A stretch of 64,000 bases of DNA from Nitrosospira briensis C-128 (GTDB taxonomy: Bacteria; Pseudomonadota; Gammaproteobacteria; Burkholderiales; Nitrosomonadaceae). A program made the position numbers and the translations under genes. Below, piece after piece: positions 53,286-64,000 of this stretch (positions within the stretch are counted from its first letter, which is position 1; each line of letters starts with the position of its first letter). The stretch spans positions 1,550,001 to 1,614,000 of the forward strand of contig NZ_CP012371.1 of assembly GCF_000619905.2 (NCBI RefSeq), written 5' to 3'. The notes beneath the pieces were generated by a model, which was given only the letters and a program-made list of their open reading frames with translations, was not told the origin of the DNA and made no database searches.

Positions 53286-53389
53286 TTCCAGTTTTTTACG
53301 ATAACTGTTACAAAAATAGCTACGGCGATTGCCAGCAGAAACAGCGCTGTTCTAATTGCTCCGCGCCTTCTCTCTGCATTTTGCGTCAC
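53282..53389 (-). CDS. Cytochrome oxidase small assembly protein (35 residues)
   Basis: GTG 53389, with AGGAG about 7 bases upstream, opens a 35-codon frame: a charged start (TQNAERRRGAIRT), one membrane span (ALFLLAIAVAIFVTVIV) and KNWK. The stop overlaps the ctaG start in ATGA. Such tiny single-span proteins lie between ctaD and ctaG in many betaproteobacteria. The ribosome binding site, coupling and position support translation. Confidence 0.75.
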   Translation of the reverse strand: MTQNAERRRGAIRTALFLLAIAVAIFVTVIVKNWK

Positions 53390-53404
53390 GTTCCGCTCCT
53401 GTTC

Positions 53405-54997
53405 CTACTTGATGACCGGCGGCGTTACAAAGCTATGGTATGGCGCAGGGGACGGCAATGTCCACTCCAGTGAGGTCGCACCTTCCCAAGGTTTTGCCGG
53501 TGCTTTTGCACCCCCGCGGATGCACTTCAGCACTACGTAAAGGAACAGTAACTGGCTAAGGCCGAAACCAAATGCGCCTATGCTGGAAATCATGTTGAAA
53601 TCGGCGAATTGGAGTGCGTAGTCGGGAATACGACGCGGCATGCCCGCCAGTCCCAGGAAATGCTGCACAAAGAAGGTCAGGTTGAAAAAGACCATGGATA
53701 ACCAGAAATGCCATTTACCCAGCGTCTCGTCGTACATATGCCCGGTCCATTTCGGCAGCCAGTAATAGGCTCCGCCGAATATTCCGAACAGCGCACCCGA
53801 TACCAACACATAGTGGAAGTGTGCAATCACATAGTAGGTATCCTGTACCTGAACATCGATCGGCACTATCGCGCAAACGACTCCGCTGAATCCACCAAGA
53901 GTGAACAGAAAAACGAAGCCAATGGCGAAAAGCATGGGTGTTTCGAAGGTCATGGAACCACGCCACATGGTGGCGGTCCAGTTGAACACTTTCACGCCGG
54001 TCGGCACTGCGATCAGCATGGTGGCGTACATGAAAAACAGCTGTCCGGTCACCGGCATGCCGGCAGTGAACATGTGGTGGGCCCAAACGATGCAGGACAG
54101 AATGGCGATCGAGGCGGTGGCATACACCATCGAGGAATAGCCGAACAATGGCTTGCGCGCAAAGGCCGGGATAATTTCCGAGACGATGCCGAATGCCGGC
54201 AATATCATGATGTAGACTTCGGGGTGACCGAAGAACCAGAAGATATGCTGGAACATCACCGGATCACCGCCGCCGGCTGCATTGAAGAAGTTGGTGCCGA
54301 AGTTGCGGTCCGTCAGCAGCATGGTAACCGCTCCCGCCAGCACCGGCATCACCAGAACCAGAAGATAGGCGGTGATGAGCCAGGTCCATACGAACATCGG
54401 CATTTTCATCAAAGTCATGCCCGGCGCCCGCATGTTGAGAATGGTCGTAATGATGTTGATTGAACCCATGATGGACGAAGCACCCATGATATGGATGGCG
54501 AAAATCGCCATGTCCATGCCCATGCCCATCTGTACCGACAGCGGCGGATAAATCGTCCAGCCACCGGCAGGTGCGCCGCCCGGCACGAAGAACGAGGTCA
54601 GCAGCAGCAAAGCGGCCGGGGGCAATAGCCAGAAACTCCAGTTGTTCATGCGCGCAAAAGCCATGTCGGGCGCCCCGATCATCATCGGCACCTGCCAATT
54701 GGCAAAGCCGACGAACGCCGGCATGATGGCCCCGAATATCATTATCAGGCCGTGCATGGTCGTCAACTGGTTAAAGAACTCCGGATTGACGATCTGTATG
54801 CCGGGCTGGAACAACTCGGCGCGGATAGTCAGCGCCATCACGCCCCCGGTCAGGAACATCAGAAAACTGAACCACAGATACATCGTACCGATGTCCTTGT
54901 GGTTAGTGGTCATCAACCAGCGCATCATGCCGCTGGGATGATGATCGTGAGCGTCGTGTGCGTCGTGCGGAACGTCGTGATCTGGTATTGCTGCCAT
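53405..54997 (-). CDS. ctaD: Cytochrome c oxidase subunit I
   Basis: The 530-residue haem-copper subunit has about twelve helices. Metal ligands appear in WFFGHPEVYIMILPAFG (CuB His and the cross-linked Tyr), VWAHHMFTAGMPV (two CuB His) and VIAHFHYVLVSGALFG (haem ligands). ATG 54997 follows AAGGAGG and begins AAIPDHDVPHDAHDAHDHH, a His/Asp-rich N-terminus that may help with metal. It is the catalytic core of the aa3-type terminal oxidase, 16 bp after ctaC. Confidence 0.97.
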   Translation of the reverse strand: MAAIPDHDVPHDAHDAHDHHPSGMMRWLMTTNHKDIGTMYLWFSFLMFLTGGVMALTIRAELFQPGIQIVNPEFFNQLTTMHGLIMIFGAIMPAFVGFANWQVPMMIGAPDMAFARMNNWSFWLLPPAALLLLTSFFVPGGAPAGGWTIYPPLSVQMGMGMDMAIFAIHIMGASSIMGSINIITTILNMRAPGMTLMKMPMFVWTWLITAYLLVLVMPVLAGAVTMLLTDRNFGTNFFNAAGGGDPVMFQHIFWFFGHPEVYIMILPAFGIVSEIIPAFARKPLFGYSSMVYATASIAILSCIVWAHHMFTAGMPVTGQLFFMYATMLIAVPTGVKVFNWTATMWRGSMTFETPMLFAIGFVFLFTLGGFSGVVCAIVPIDVQVQDTYYVIAHFHYVLVSGALFGIFGGAYYWLPKWTGHMYDETLGKWHFWLSMVFFNLTFFVQHFLGLAGMPRRIPDYALQFADFNMISSIGAFGFGLSQLLFLYVVLKCIRGGAKAPAKPWEGATSLEWTLPSPAPYHSFVTPPVIK

Positions 54998-55013
54998 GGT
55001 GTCCTCCTTGATG

Positions 55014-56153
55014 CTATTTTCTGAACTGGTTGATTTCCGATGGCTGCACCACGTCTCCTGCGGTATTCCCCCAGGCATTACGTTCGTAGGTGACCACCGC
55101 CGCGATTTGTACATCCGACAGGTGCTTGAATGCAGCCATTGCCGTGCCGGTCTTGCCATTCATGACAATATCGACATGGTCGGCCTTGGGACCGTTGGCG
55201 ATCTTCGAGCCGTCCAGCGCGGCAAAGGTCCCGGGTATGCCCTGGCCATTGGCCTGATGGCAGGCAACACAGTTGGCGGCATAGACTTTCTCGCCTTCGG
55301 CTTTCAGTTCGTCCGCCGTAAATACTTTGTTCACGTCCTCGGTCGCCGCAGCGGTCTTGCTTTTCTGTTCAGCCACCCACTGGGCATATTTCTCCGGCTC
55401 CACCGCTTGGACTACGATCGGCATGAAGCCGTGCTCCTTGCCGCAGAGTTCGGCGCATTGGCCGCGATAGGTGCCAGGCTTTTCAATGGTGAACCAGACG
55501 TCGCGTATGAAGCCGGGGATGGCGTCCTGCTTTACGCCCAGGGCGGGTACCCACCAGGCGTGCAGTACGTCGTTGGCGGTGAGCAGTACGCGTATCTTCT
55601 TGCCGGTGGGCACAACCAGCGGGTTGTCCACTTCCAGCAGGTAGTTCTCACCCTTGGGCGCGGTGTTCTCGATCTGGTCGCGGGGGGTGGACAGGCTGCT
55701 CAGGAAACTGATGCCTTCTCCTTCGCCCGTCAGGTAGTCGTAGCCCCATTTCCATTGGTAACCGGTGCTCTTGATGGTGATCTCGGAGCTGGAGGTGTCC
55801 TTCATGTCGATGATGGTCTTGGTGGATGGATAGGCCATGCCAACCAGGATGAGAAACGGGATGCCGGTCCAGATGATCTCGACCGTGGTGCTGTGATGGA
55901 AGTTGGCCGCCGGGTAGTTCAAGGATTTGCGGTGCTTGAGTATGGAATACAACATGACCCCGAACACGCCCACGAATATCACCAGGCATATCCATAAAAC
56001 CAGCGTGTGAAGATCATATATCTGCTGGGCTATCGGCGTTTGCGGCTCGGGCAAGTTTAACTGGTAAGGATCCGCCGCTGCCGCCATTCCCAGCCCGGAA
56101 TACAATGCGGTCGCCACAATCCCAACTATGGTTGCTGCTGCTTTGCTACTCAT
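55014..56153 (-). CDS. ctaC: Cytochrome c oxidase subunit II with fused cytochrome c domain
   Basis: The 379-residue protein starts at ATG 56153 (GGGGAGA upstream) with a signal peptide. Two membrane helices follow, then the CuA domain with CAELCGKEHGFMPIVVQAVE, and a C-terminal cytochrome c with CVACHQANGQGIPGTFAALD. The fused haem domain (caa3 layout) lets the oxidase take electrons from soluble or bound cytochromes. It is the first gene of the minus-strand cox cluster, so the cluster promoter should lie just upstream. Confidence 0.96.
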   Translation of the reverse strand: MSSKAAATIVGIVATALYSGLGMAAAADPYQLNLPEPQTPIAQQIYDLHTLVLWICLVIFVGVFGVMLYSILKHRKSLNYPAANFHHSTTVEIIWTGIPFLILVGMAYPSTKTIIDMKDTSSSEITIKSTGYQWKWGYDYLTGEGEGISFLSSLSTPRDQIENTAPKGENYLLEVDNPLVVPTGKKIRVLLTANDVLHAWWVPALGVKQDAIPGFIRDVWFTIEKPGTYRGQCAELCGKEHGFMPIVVQAVEPEKYAQWVAEQKSKTAAATEDVNKVFTADELKAEGEKVYAANCVACHQANGQGIPGTFAALDGSKIANGPKADHVDIVMNGKTGTAMAAFKHLSDVQIAAVVTYERNAWGNTAGDVVQPSEINQFRK

Positions 56154-57365
56154 ATCTCCCCCCACTTGATTGCTGAATACAGTACGAGCCAATAATTCCA
56201 AAATTTTACGACCCTTGACTGGTCCCACGGACTGGCTTCCAGATCATTTTTGTTTAGCTCGGCGCCTACCTGATAGCCGGGAAAAAGCATCCTGATTACC
56301 GGATGTTTTCTGCCTAATAGCCATGTTGCGAATGTCGGTAATTGTGTTATTCTACGGCCTTATGCCGATTTTAAACATTAAGAATAATGGCATGCCCATA
56401 AGTTCAAAGTTTCAACTGAAAACAAAAATTTGTTATGCGCAGTCATTAATAAAATCTAAACAATTAATTTCCTGATTAATACTCAATACCGGATCATCAA
56501 AACAGGAAACGAACGAAAGCTCATCAAACTGGGTTACGTTTATATCATGAAAATTTTATGTACTATGCTTATCGTATTAAGCATAGTACATAAATTGCCG
56601 AAGTTGCCTTAACCCATATTTAATGCGGTTTTCAGGCTGAAATTATTCCGATTTTCTGTTGGCGCCGATCAAATTTCTTCAGAATTTCACAACATCTGTT
56701 TCAACTATTATCCGAATCGCCACTACTGAAACGGAAAAATTCTACCACAGCAAAATGGAGCGTACAAGAAAGAAACTTTATCCCGTTAAGCAAAATTAAT
56801 AATGCCCCTATTCTAAAAAACGGTATTTCCCCCTCTTTTAATTGTGGTAATTTTACCCTATTTGAATTATGGTAATACGAGTATTCAGGCGCCAATTTAT
56901 CCTTTTGGCATAGCGCGGCCCCGCTCCGTACGGCGCAGTTTACCATTGAGCTTGTCATTGTTGAATCTCTATCGTCACCTGCATGATTAGAAGGGCTTTG
57001 TATGGCAAAAATGAAATAAATGAGCTCGCCCTGAAGCTATCACGGGATAGCGGTGGAAAGGATATCGGTGAAGATGCGGCTTCGCCCGCCCAGGTTGAAA
57101 CACCATATTCATGACACCGTGGCCATCCGATGAAGAAAAATCGTGCTTGCTTGACGAGTCAGACGGCTTCCGCCTATTATTACAGCGGCAAAAAGAAGCG
57201 TGAAGGTGCTTCGAAGGCATGAATAACGGCCGCATTCCGGAGTCTCCTGATACTTACATCGACCCCGGCAAACTGGGTTCGTTATAATAAGGCTTGAGAT
57301 TTCGCGGCGGCACAATTTTGTTTTAATTATTCAGCGGTTCTATTTGATGAGATTTTCCAGAGGGT
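56154..57365. other. Long AT-rich intergenic region upstream of ctaC
   Basis: About 1.2 kb between the divergent ctaC and redoxin genes. It must hold the cox promoter, but I cannot single out one -35/-10 pair. It contains a perfect 16-bp-stem hairpin at 56556-56593 and a loosely repeated AATTGTGGTAATTTTACCC / GAATTATGGTAATACG segment near 56840-56880. Open frames on the minus strand (56701-56958, 56987-57235) lack family similarity and ribosome binding sites. Confidence 0.5.
56556..56593. other. Perfect 16-bp inverted repeat (hairpin)
   Basis: TTATGTACTATGCTTA (56556-56571) and its exact complement (56578-56593) flank a 6-base loop TCGTAT. It lies about 400 bp upstream of ctaC. There is no T-run, so a role as terminator is unlikely; a regulatory palindrome or structured RNA is possible. 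Confidence 0.8.
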
Positions 57366-57944
57366 ATGAGAATGGCGGAAACCAGTAACGCCGCTACGGC
57401 AAGCATGGCTCCGGAGCTACAAACATCAGGATGGTTCAATACGCCCCGACCGATTACGCTCGCCTCACTGCGGGGGAAAGTGGTTGTATTGCATACTTTT
57501 CAGATTTTCTGTCCCGGTTGCGTGCAGGTAGGTATTCCGCAGGCGCAGAGAATATATCAGGAATTCGATCCTGATCGCGTAGCAGTGATCGGGTTGCACA
57601 CGGTATTCGAACATCACGCCGTGATGGGCCCCAACGCCCTCGAAGTATTTATACATGAGTATCGGCTTCGATTTCCGATCGGTATCGACAAGTATGACGG
57701 CGAACCAAAAGGCATTCCATTGACCATGCATGCTTATCGGATGCAGGGCACGCCATCCCTGGTTCTGATCGATAGAACCGGACACATCCGTCTGCATAAA
57801 TTCGGACATGTGAGCGACCTTACGATTGGATTCTCGATCGGTACGCTGCTTTCCGAAGAAATTGATGAATCTTCCGGCGCGGTTGAAGCTATCCCCGCAA
57901 GTAGTGGAAGTAGCGCCTGCGACGCGGATGGCTGCAGCGTCTGA
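57366..57944 (+). CDS. Redoxin/TlpA-like thioredoxin-fold protein
   Basis: The 192-residue protein has a peroxiredoxin/TlpA-type fold: ITLASLRGKVVVLHTFQIFC, the redox pair in FCPGCVQVGIPQAQRIYQEF, FPIGIDKYDGEPKGIPLTMH and the cis-proline region QGTPSLVLIDRTGHIRLHKF. It lacks a signal peptide, so it is probably cytoplasmic. A Cys-containing Ser/Gly tail (SACDADGC) is unusual and might bind metal or add a redox site. It starts with the weak RBS GAGGGT upstream. Confidence 0.82.
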   Translation: MRMAETSNAATASMAPELQTSGWFNTPRPITLASLRGKVVVLHTFQIFCPGCVQVGIPQAQRIYQEFDPDRVAVIGLHTVFEHHAVMGPNALEVFIHEYRLRFPIGIDKYDGEPKGIPLTMHAYRMQGTPSLVLIDRTGHIRLHKFGHVSDLTIGFSIGTLLSEEIDESSGAVEAIPASSGSSACDADGCSV

Positions 57945-57982
57945 TTTGCAGATTGAATAGGTTATTGCAGGACTTGTCCTTT

Positions 57983-58149
57983 TAGCCCGGATGTTTCATA
58001 AATTTGCGTGATGATTGCGCAGGATTTTGTTTCGTAGGGAGATTTTGTGAAAGAGTGGCGTAGTTATTCATACGCCCGACTGAACGAAATTTTCATACGA
58101 AACAAAAGACCAGCAAGGGCGCGCGTCAATTTATGAAACATCCGGGCTA
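57983..58149. repeat. 167-bp inverted-repeat element (MITE-like)
   Basis: The first 22 bases (TAGCCCGGATGTTTCATAAA...) are repeated as an exact inverted copy at 58128-58149. Inside, TTTTGTTTCGTA near 58027 is complementary to TACGAAACAAAA near 58097. The element has no gene. The shape suggests a non-autonomous mobile element or a long hairpin RNA at the 3' side of the redoxin gene; it lies between two converging genes. Confidence 0.75.
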
Positions 58150-58222
58150 GCTGGGGTCTATGGTGTCATTCCAATGATCAGCCGGTGGAGTTTTTCCGGA
58201 GCCGCTCATTTAGAAAAGTCAG

Positions 58223-58933
58223 TTAACCTTGATCTGTCTTGGGTATATCGTCCGGCTTAACGCGCTTTGCAATCCCAGTAAGTACCTCGGCAGTTGCTTC
58301 ACGCATCAGATTGGTGATGGCATGAGTCAGCTTGATGCCCGCCTCTAGCTGGTTCTGTCCGACCGAGGCCATCTGCTGATTAAAAACCACGAGGGTGTCC
58401 TTCACCTGAGAACCAACCGCGGTTCCGTTGCGTTTGGCGTGGCCAATCAAATCCCCCAGGGTTTCCTTCACCAGTTCCTGAGCGGCGGAAGCGGATGCCT
58501 GTACGACGTCCAGAAAAAGTGTCTCAACACTTTCCAGTTCGGTGCGGGCGCGGGTAAGCTCTTCATTTGAAAATTTTTGCGCCCGGCCTGCAGCCTCCTC
58601 CAAAGCCAGTTTTGAAGCTTCGGCAAACTGCGCGAGCGCGGCATCCAATCCGGCGACCGCATCGCGTATGGGCTCCAGTATTGCTTGCGTCTGCGCAGGT
58701 GCTTGTTGCAATTTTTGCTGCGCGCCTTCACTCACTCCTTTCATCACCGCCGTCACGACTTTCCGTAGCGATTTCTGATCCTGGTCCTGCGTACTCAAGG
58801 CTTTCACCGTGAAATCCCGAACTTCTTCACGGACGTTGTTTCCATGCGCAATGCTGTTGCGCACTTTGGCCTCGAGCGCGGATGTGTCCGAAATTGTGTC
58901 AGGAGAAGCTTCACCGCCGGTTACGTTTTGCAT
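58223..58933 (-). CDS. Alpha-helical phasin-like protein
   Basis: The 236-residue protein is almost entirely helical and rich in Ala, Gln and Glu, with heptad-like stretches (AVAGLDAALAQFAEASKLAL; LEEAAGRAQKFSNEELTRAR). It has no signal peptide or membrane span. Its look resembles phasins and related polyhydroxybutyrate-granule or stress proteins (and the DUF6781 group). No PHB genes are adjacent. Function is uncertain. Confidence 0.6.
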   Translation of the reverse strand: MQNVTGGEASPDTISDTSALEAKVRNSIAHGNNVREEVRDFTVKALSTQDQDQKSLRKVVTAVMKGVSEGAQQKLQQAPAQTQAILEPIRDAVAGLDAALAQFAEASKLALEEAAGRAQKFSNEELTRARTELESVETLFLDVVQASASAAQELVKETLGDLIGHAKRNGTAVGSQVKDTLVVFNQQMASVGQNQLEAGIKLTHAITNLMREATAEVLTGIAKRVKPDDIPKTDQG

Positions 58934-58968
58934 GATAAAAACTCCCTAAGTGATGAAAAAATAGTGAT

Positions 58969-61674
<2,706 letters not shown>

Positions 61675-61682
<8 letters not shown>

Positions 61683-62298
61683 TGATCACGTCCGCACCTT
61701 CCGGTGGGGTGAATTTAAACAATTCCGGCGCAAGCCTGGGGTTTTGTTCTACTCGGCTAAAGGTAAGCACCGTAGTCTGGCCGAAATTATCATGCAGCTC
61801 CATGCTCTTCAGGGCGCCCTCTGGTGCGAATCCCAGACGCACCCATTCAAACGTGCTTTCCTTGGCCTTAGGTTTGGCTTCCAGCCACTCTGTGTCTCCC
61901 TGCAAGCCGATTTCCGTTAGATCGAAATTATTTTCAATGTCACTGTTCCCTGCAAGCAACGCCGCAGGGGTGCTGCCGATAGCGACATCAAGCTTGCGCA
62001 CGGTTACCTGATTAAGATCGCGATCATAAAACCATATGCGGGAACCATCGCCCACAATAAGCTGCTCGTACGGTTTCTCGTAAATCCATCGAAACTTGCC
62101 CGGACGCTCGAATTGCATCGTACCGCCACCTTTTTGTACCGCGCGTCCACTTCTATCGAGAACAGTCTGTGAAAACACCGATCTAACAGTACGGGTATTC
62201 TGAATGAAATTCTTGAGACTGTTTATCGCACTTGCCTCGGCGGTAGAGATAAACAAAAAGAACAGCAAAAAAACCCAGCATCGTTCCGGTAGCTTCAT
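61675..62298 (-). CDS. lolA: Outer membrane lipoprotein carrier protein LolA
   Basis: The 207-residue periplasmic protein has a signal peptide ([18 protein letters not shown]) and the LolA beta-barrel: [40 protein letters not shown] and [20 protein letters not shown]. It takes lipoproteins from LolCDE to LolB. It overlaps the rarA start. The gene would usually lie right after ftsK; amoC lies between them here. Confidence 0.95.
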
Positions 62299-63501
<1,203 letters not shown>

Positions 63502-63532
63502 TCGGCTGGGCAGTTAACCTGAACCATGCTCG

Positions 63533-63576
63533 GACCGCCCCACTCCCCAAGGAATCAGGGGGAGCGGGGCGGTCTT
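63533..63576 (+). terminator. Hairpin terminator after amoC
   Basis: GACCGCCCC-A-CTCCCC pairs with GGGGAG-C-GGGGCGGTC around a 9-to-10-base loop, with a single A-C mismatch, followed by TTAATTT. It would end the amoC transcript and confirms that no amoAB follows. It lies between amoC and the converging ftsK. Confidence 0.85.
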
Positions 63577-63671
63577 AATTTATGCAACAACTTCGTCCTT
63601 TTTAAGGTACGAAAACAAAAGTAGCAGACCAGTATTCTTGCAATTCGTCGTGATGTCGTCTTTCACATCGA

Positions 63672-64000
63672 CTAGTCGTTGCGCGCCGGGACCAATACCT
63701 CCCGATTACCGTTGGTTTGCATGGCTGAAACCAAGCCTGCGCGTTCCATTTCTTCAATCAGCCGCGCAGCACGGTTATAGCCGATACGCAAGTGCCGCTG
63801 TACCAGCGAGATCGAAGCGCGGCGCGACTTGAGCACCATCGCAACCGCGTCGTCGTAAAGCGGATCGGCTTCGCCGCCTTCCTGACCTGCTATGCCAGCG
63901 CTTTCGCCCGCGCCGCCCTCATCTTCGATAGAATTAAGCACGCCGTCCACATAACGCGGCGCACCATGCGCCTTCAGGTATTCCACCACCCTGTGTACTT
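63672..64000 (-). CDS. ftsK: DNA translocase FtsK, C-terminal end (runs off the window)
   Basis: The visible part is the last 109 or so codons. It includes [18 protein letters not shown] and the winged-helix gamma domain, [20 protein letters not shown] then [20 protein letters not shown], which reads KOPS sites on DNA. FtsK pumps chromosome ends at the division septum. The rest lies beyond 64000. Its stop is 96 bp from the amoC terminator. Confidence 0.95.
   Translation of the reverse strand, partial: VHRVVEYLKAHGAPRYVDGVLNSIEDEGGAGESAGIAGQEGGEADPLYDDAVAMVLKSRRASISLVQRHLRIGYNRAARLIEEMERAGLVSAMQTNGNREVLVPARND

Noticed and set aside
54996-55997. 333-codon open frame antisense to ctaC
   Set aside because: Opposite strand of an unmistakable oxidase subunit; no family similarity, so a by-product of GC-rich codon use.
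56701-56958. 85-codon minus-strand frame in the ctaC upstream region
   Set aside because: AT-rich, no ribosome binding site and no domain; judged a chance frame.

Overview
The window looks like a chromosomal segment of a betaproteobacterial ammonia oxidiser, most likely Nitrosospira or a close relative. The main evidence is a complete amoC gene (62692-63501). The cytochrome aa3 oxidase cluster, the ftsK-lolA-rarA-serS order, the PEP-CTERM proteins and the proteobacterial gshA type agree with this. The genus is inferred from these features; no database was searched.

Layout. 0-3 kb: a transposase remnant, a polysaccharide pyruvyl transferase-like gene and an unusual QueC-like PP-loop gene. 3-9.2 kb: a complete inducible mutagenesis operon (lexA-like repressor, imuA, imuB, dnaE2) behind a strong promoter overlapped by a GAAC-N4-GTTC palindrome. 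9.4-23.2 kb: an accessory region rich in decay. It holds a VOC protein, a PEP-CTERM protein, an IS3-family element with a 3-bp target duplication, a frameshifted PQQ-propeller gene and a ligD remnant. It also holds a large lectin/Vps62-domain protein, an XRE regulator beside two broken PEP-CTERM genes, an IS30-family element nested in an older IS3 remnant, and broken conjugation (trb-like) genes that end at the metX stop codon.

23.2-31.2 kb: metX, then gshA-gshB with a reduced PTS (EIIA-Man, HPr, EI) and a GspA/ExeA-like ATPase. 31.3-37.5 kb: the glycine cleavage genes gcvT-gcvH-gcvPA-tpx-gcvPB behind a tandem glycine riboswitch with a terminator, bracketed by two inverted copies of a roughly 385-bp element. 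37.5-48.3 kb: housekeeping genes (PfkB kinase, acyltransferase, apaH, cytochrome c, tRNA-Arg, kup, sixA, a thioredoxin-like protein, rsmI, yraN, a BON lipoprotein and a GlcD-type oxidase).

48.4-56.2 kb: the cytochrome c oxidase structural and assembly cluster on the minus strand (ctaC, ctaD, a 35-residue small protein, ctaG, a DUF2970 protein, ctaE, surf1, an uncharacterised membrane protein, ctaB, sco), with no ctaA visible. 56.2-64 kb: a long intergenic region with a perfect hairpin, a redoxin gene, a short inverted-repeat element, a phasin-like protein, then serS-rarA-lolA and the end of ftsK, with a solitary amoC lying between lolA and ftsK.

How the genes work together. AmoC is a subunit of the ammonia-oxidising enzyme and the aa3 oxidase is the terminal electron acceptor complex, so the right end serves energy metabolism. 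The lexA-imuA-imuB-dnaE2 block is a self-contained DNA-damage mutagenesis module. The gcv block degrades or balances glycine under direct glycine sensing. The 9-23 kb region is where insertion, decay and the least familiar gene (15051-17660) are found.
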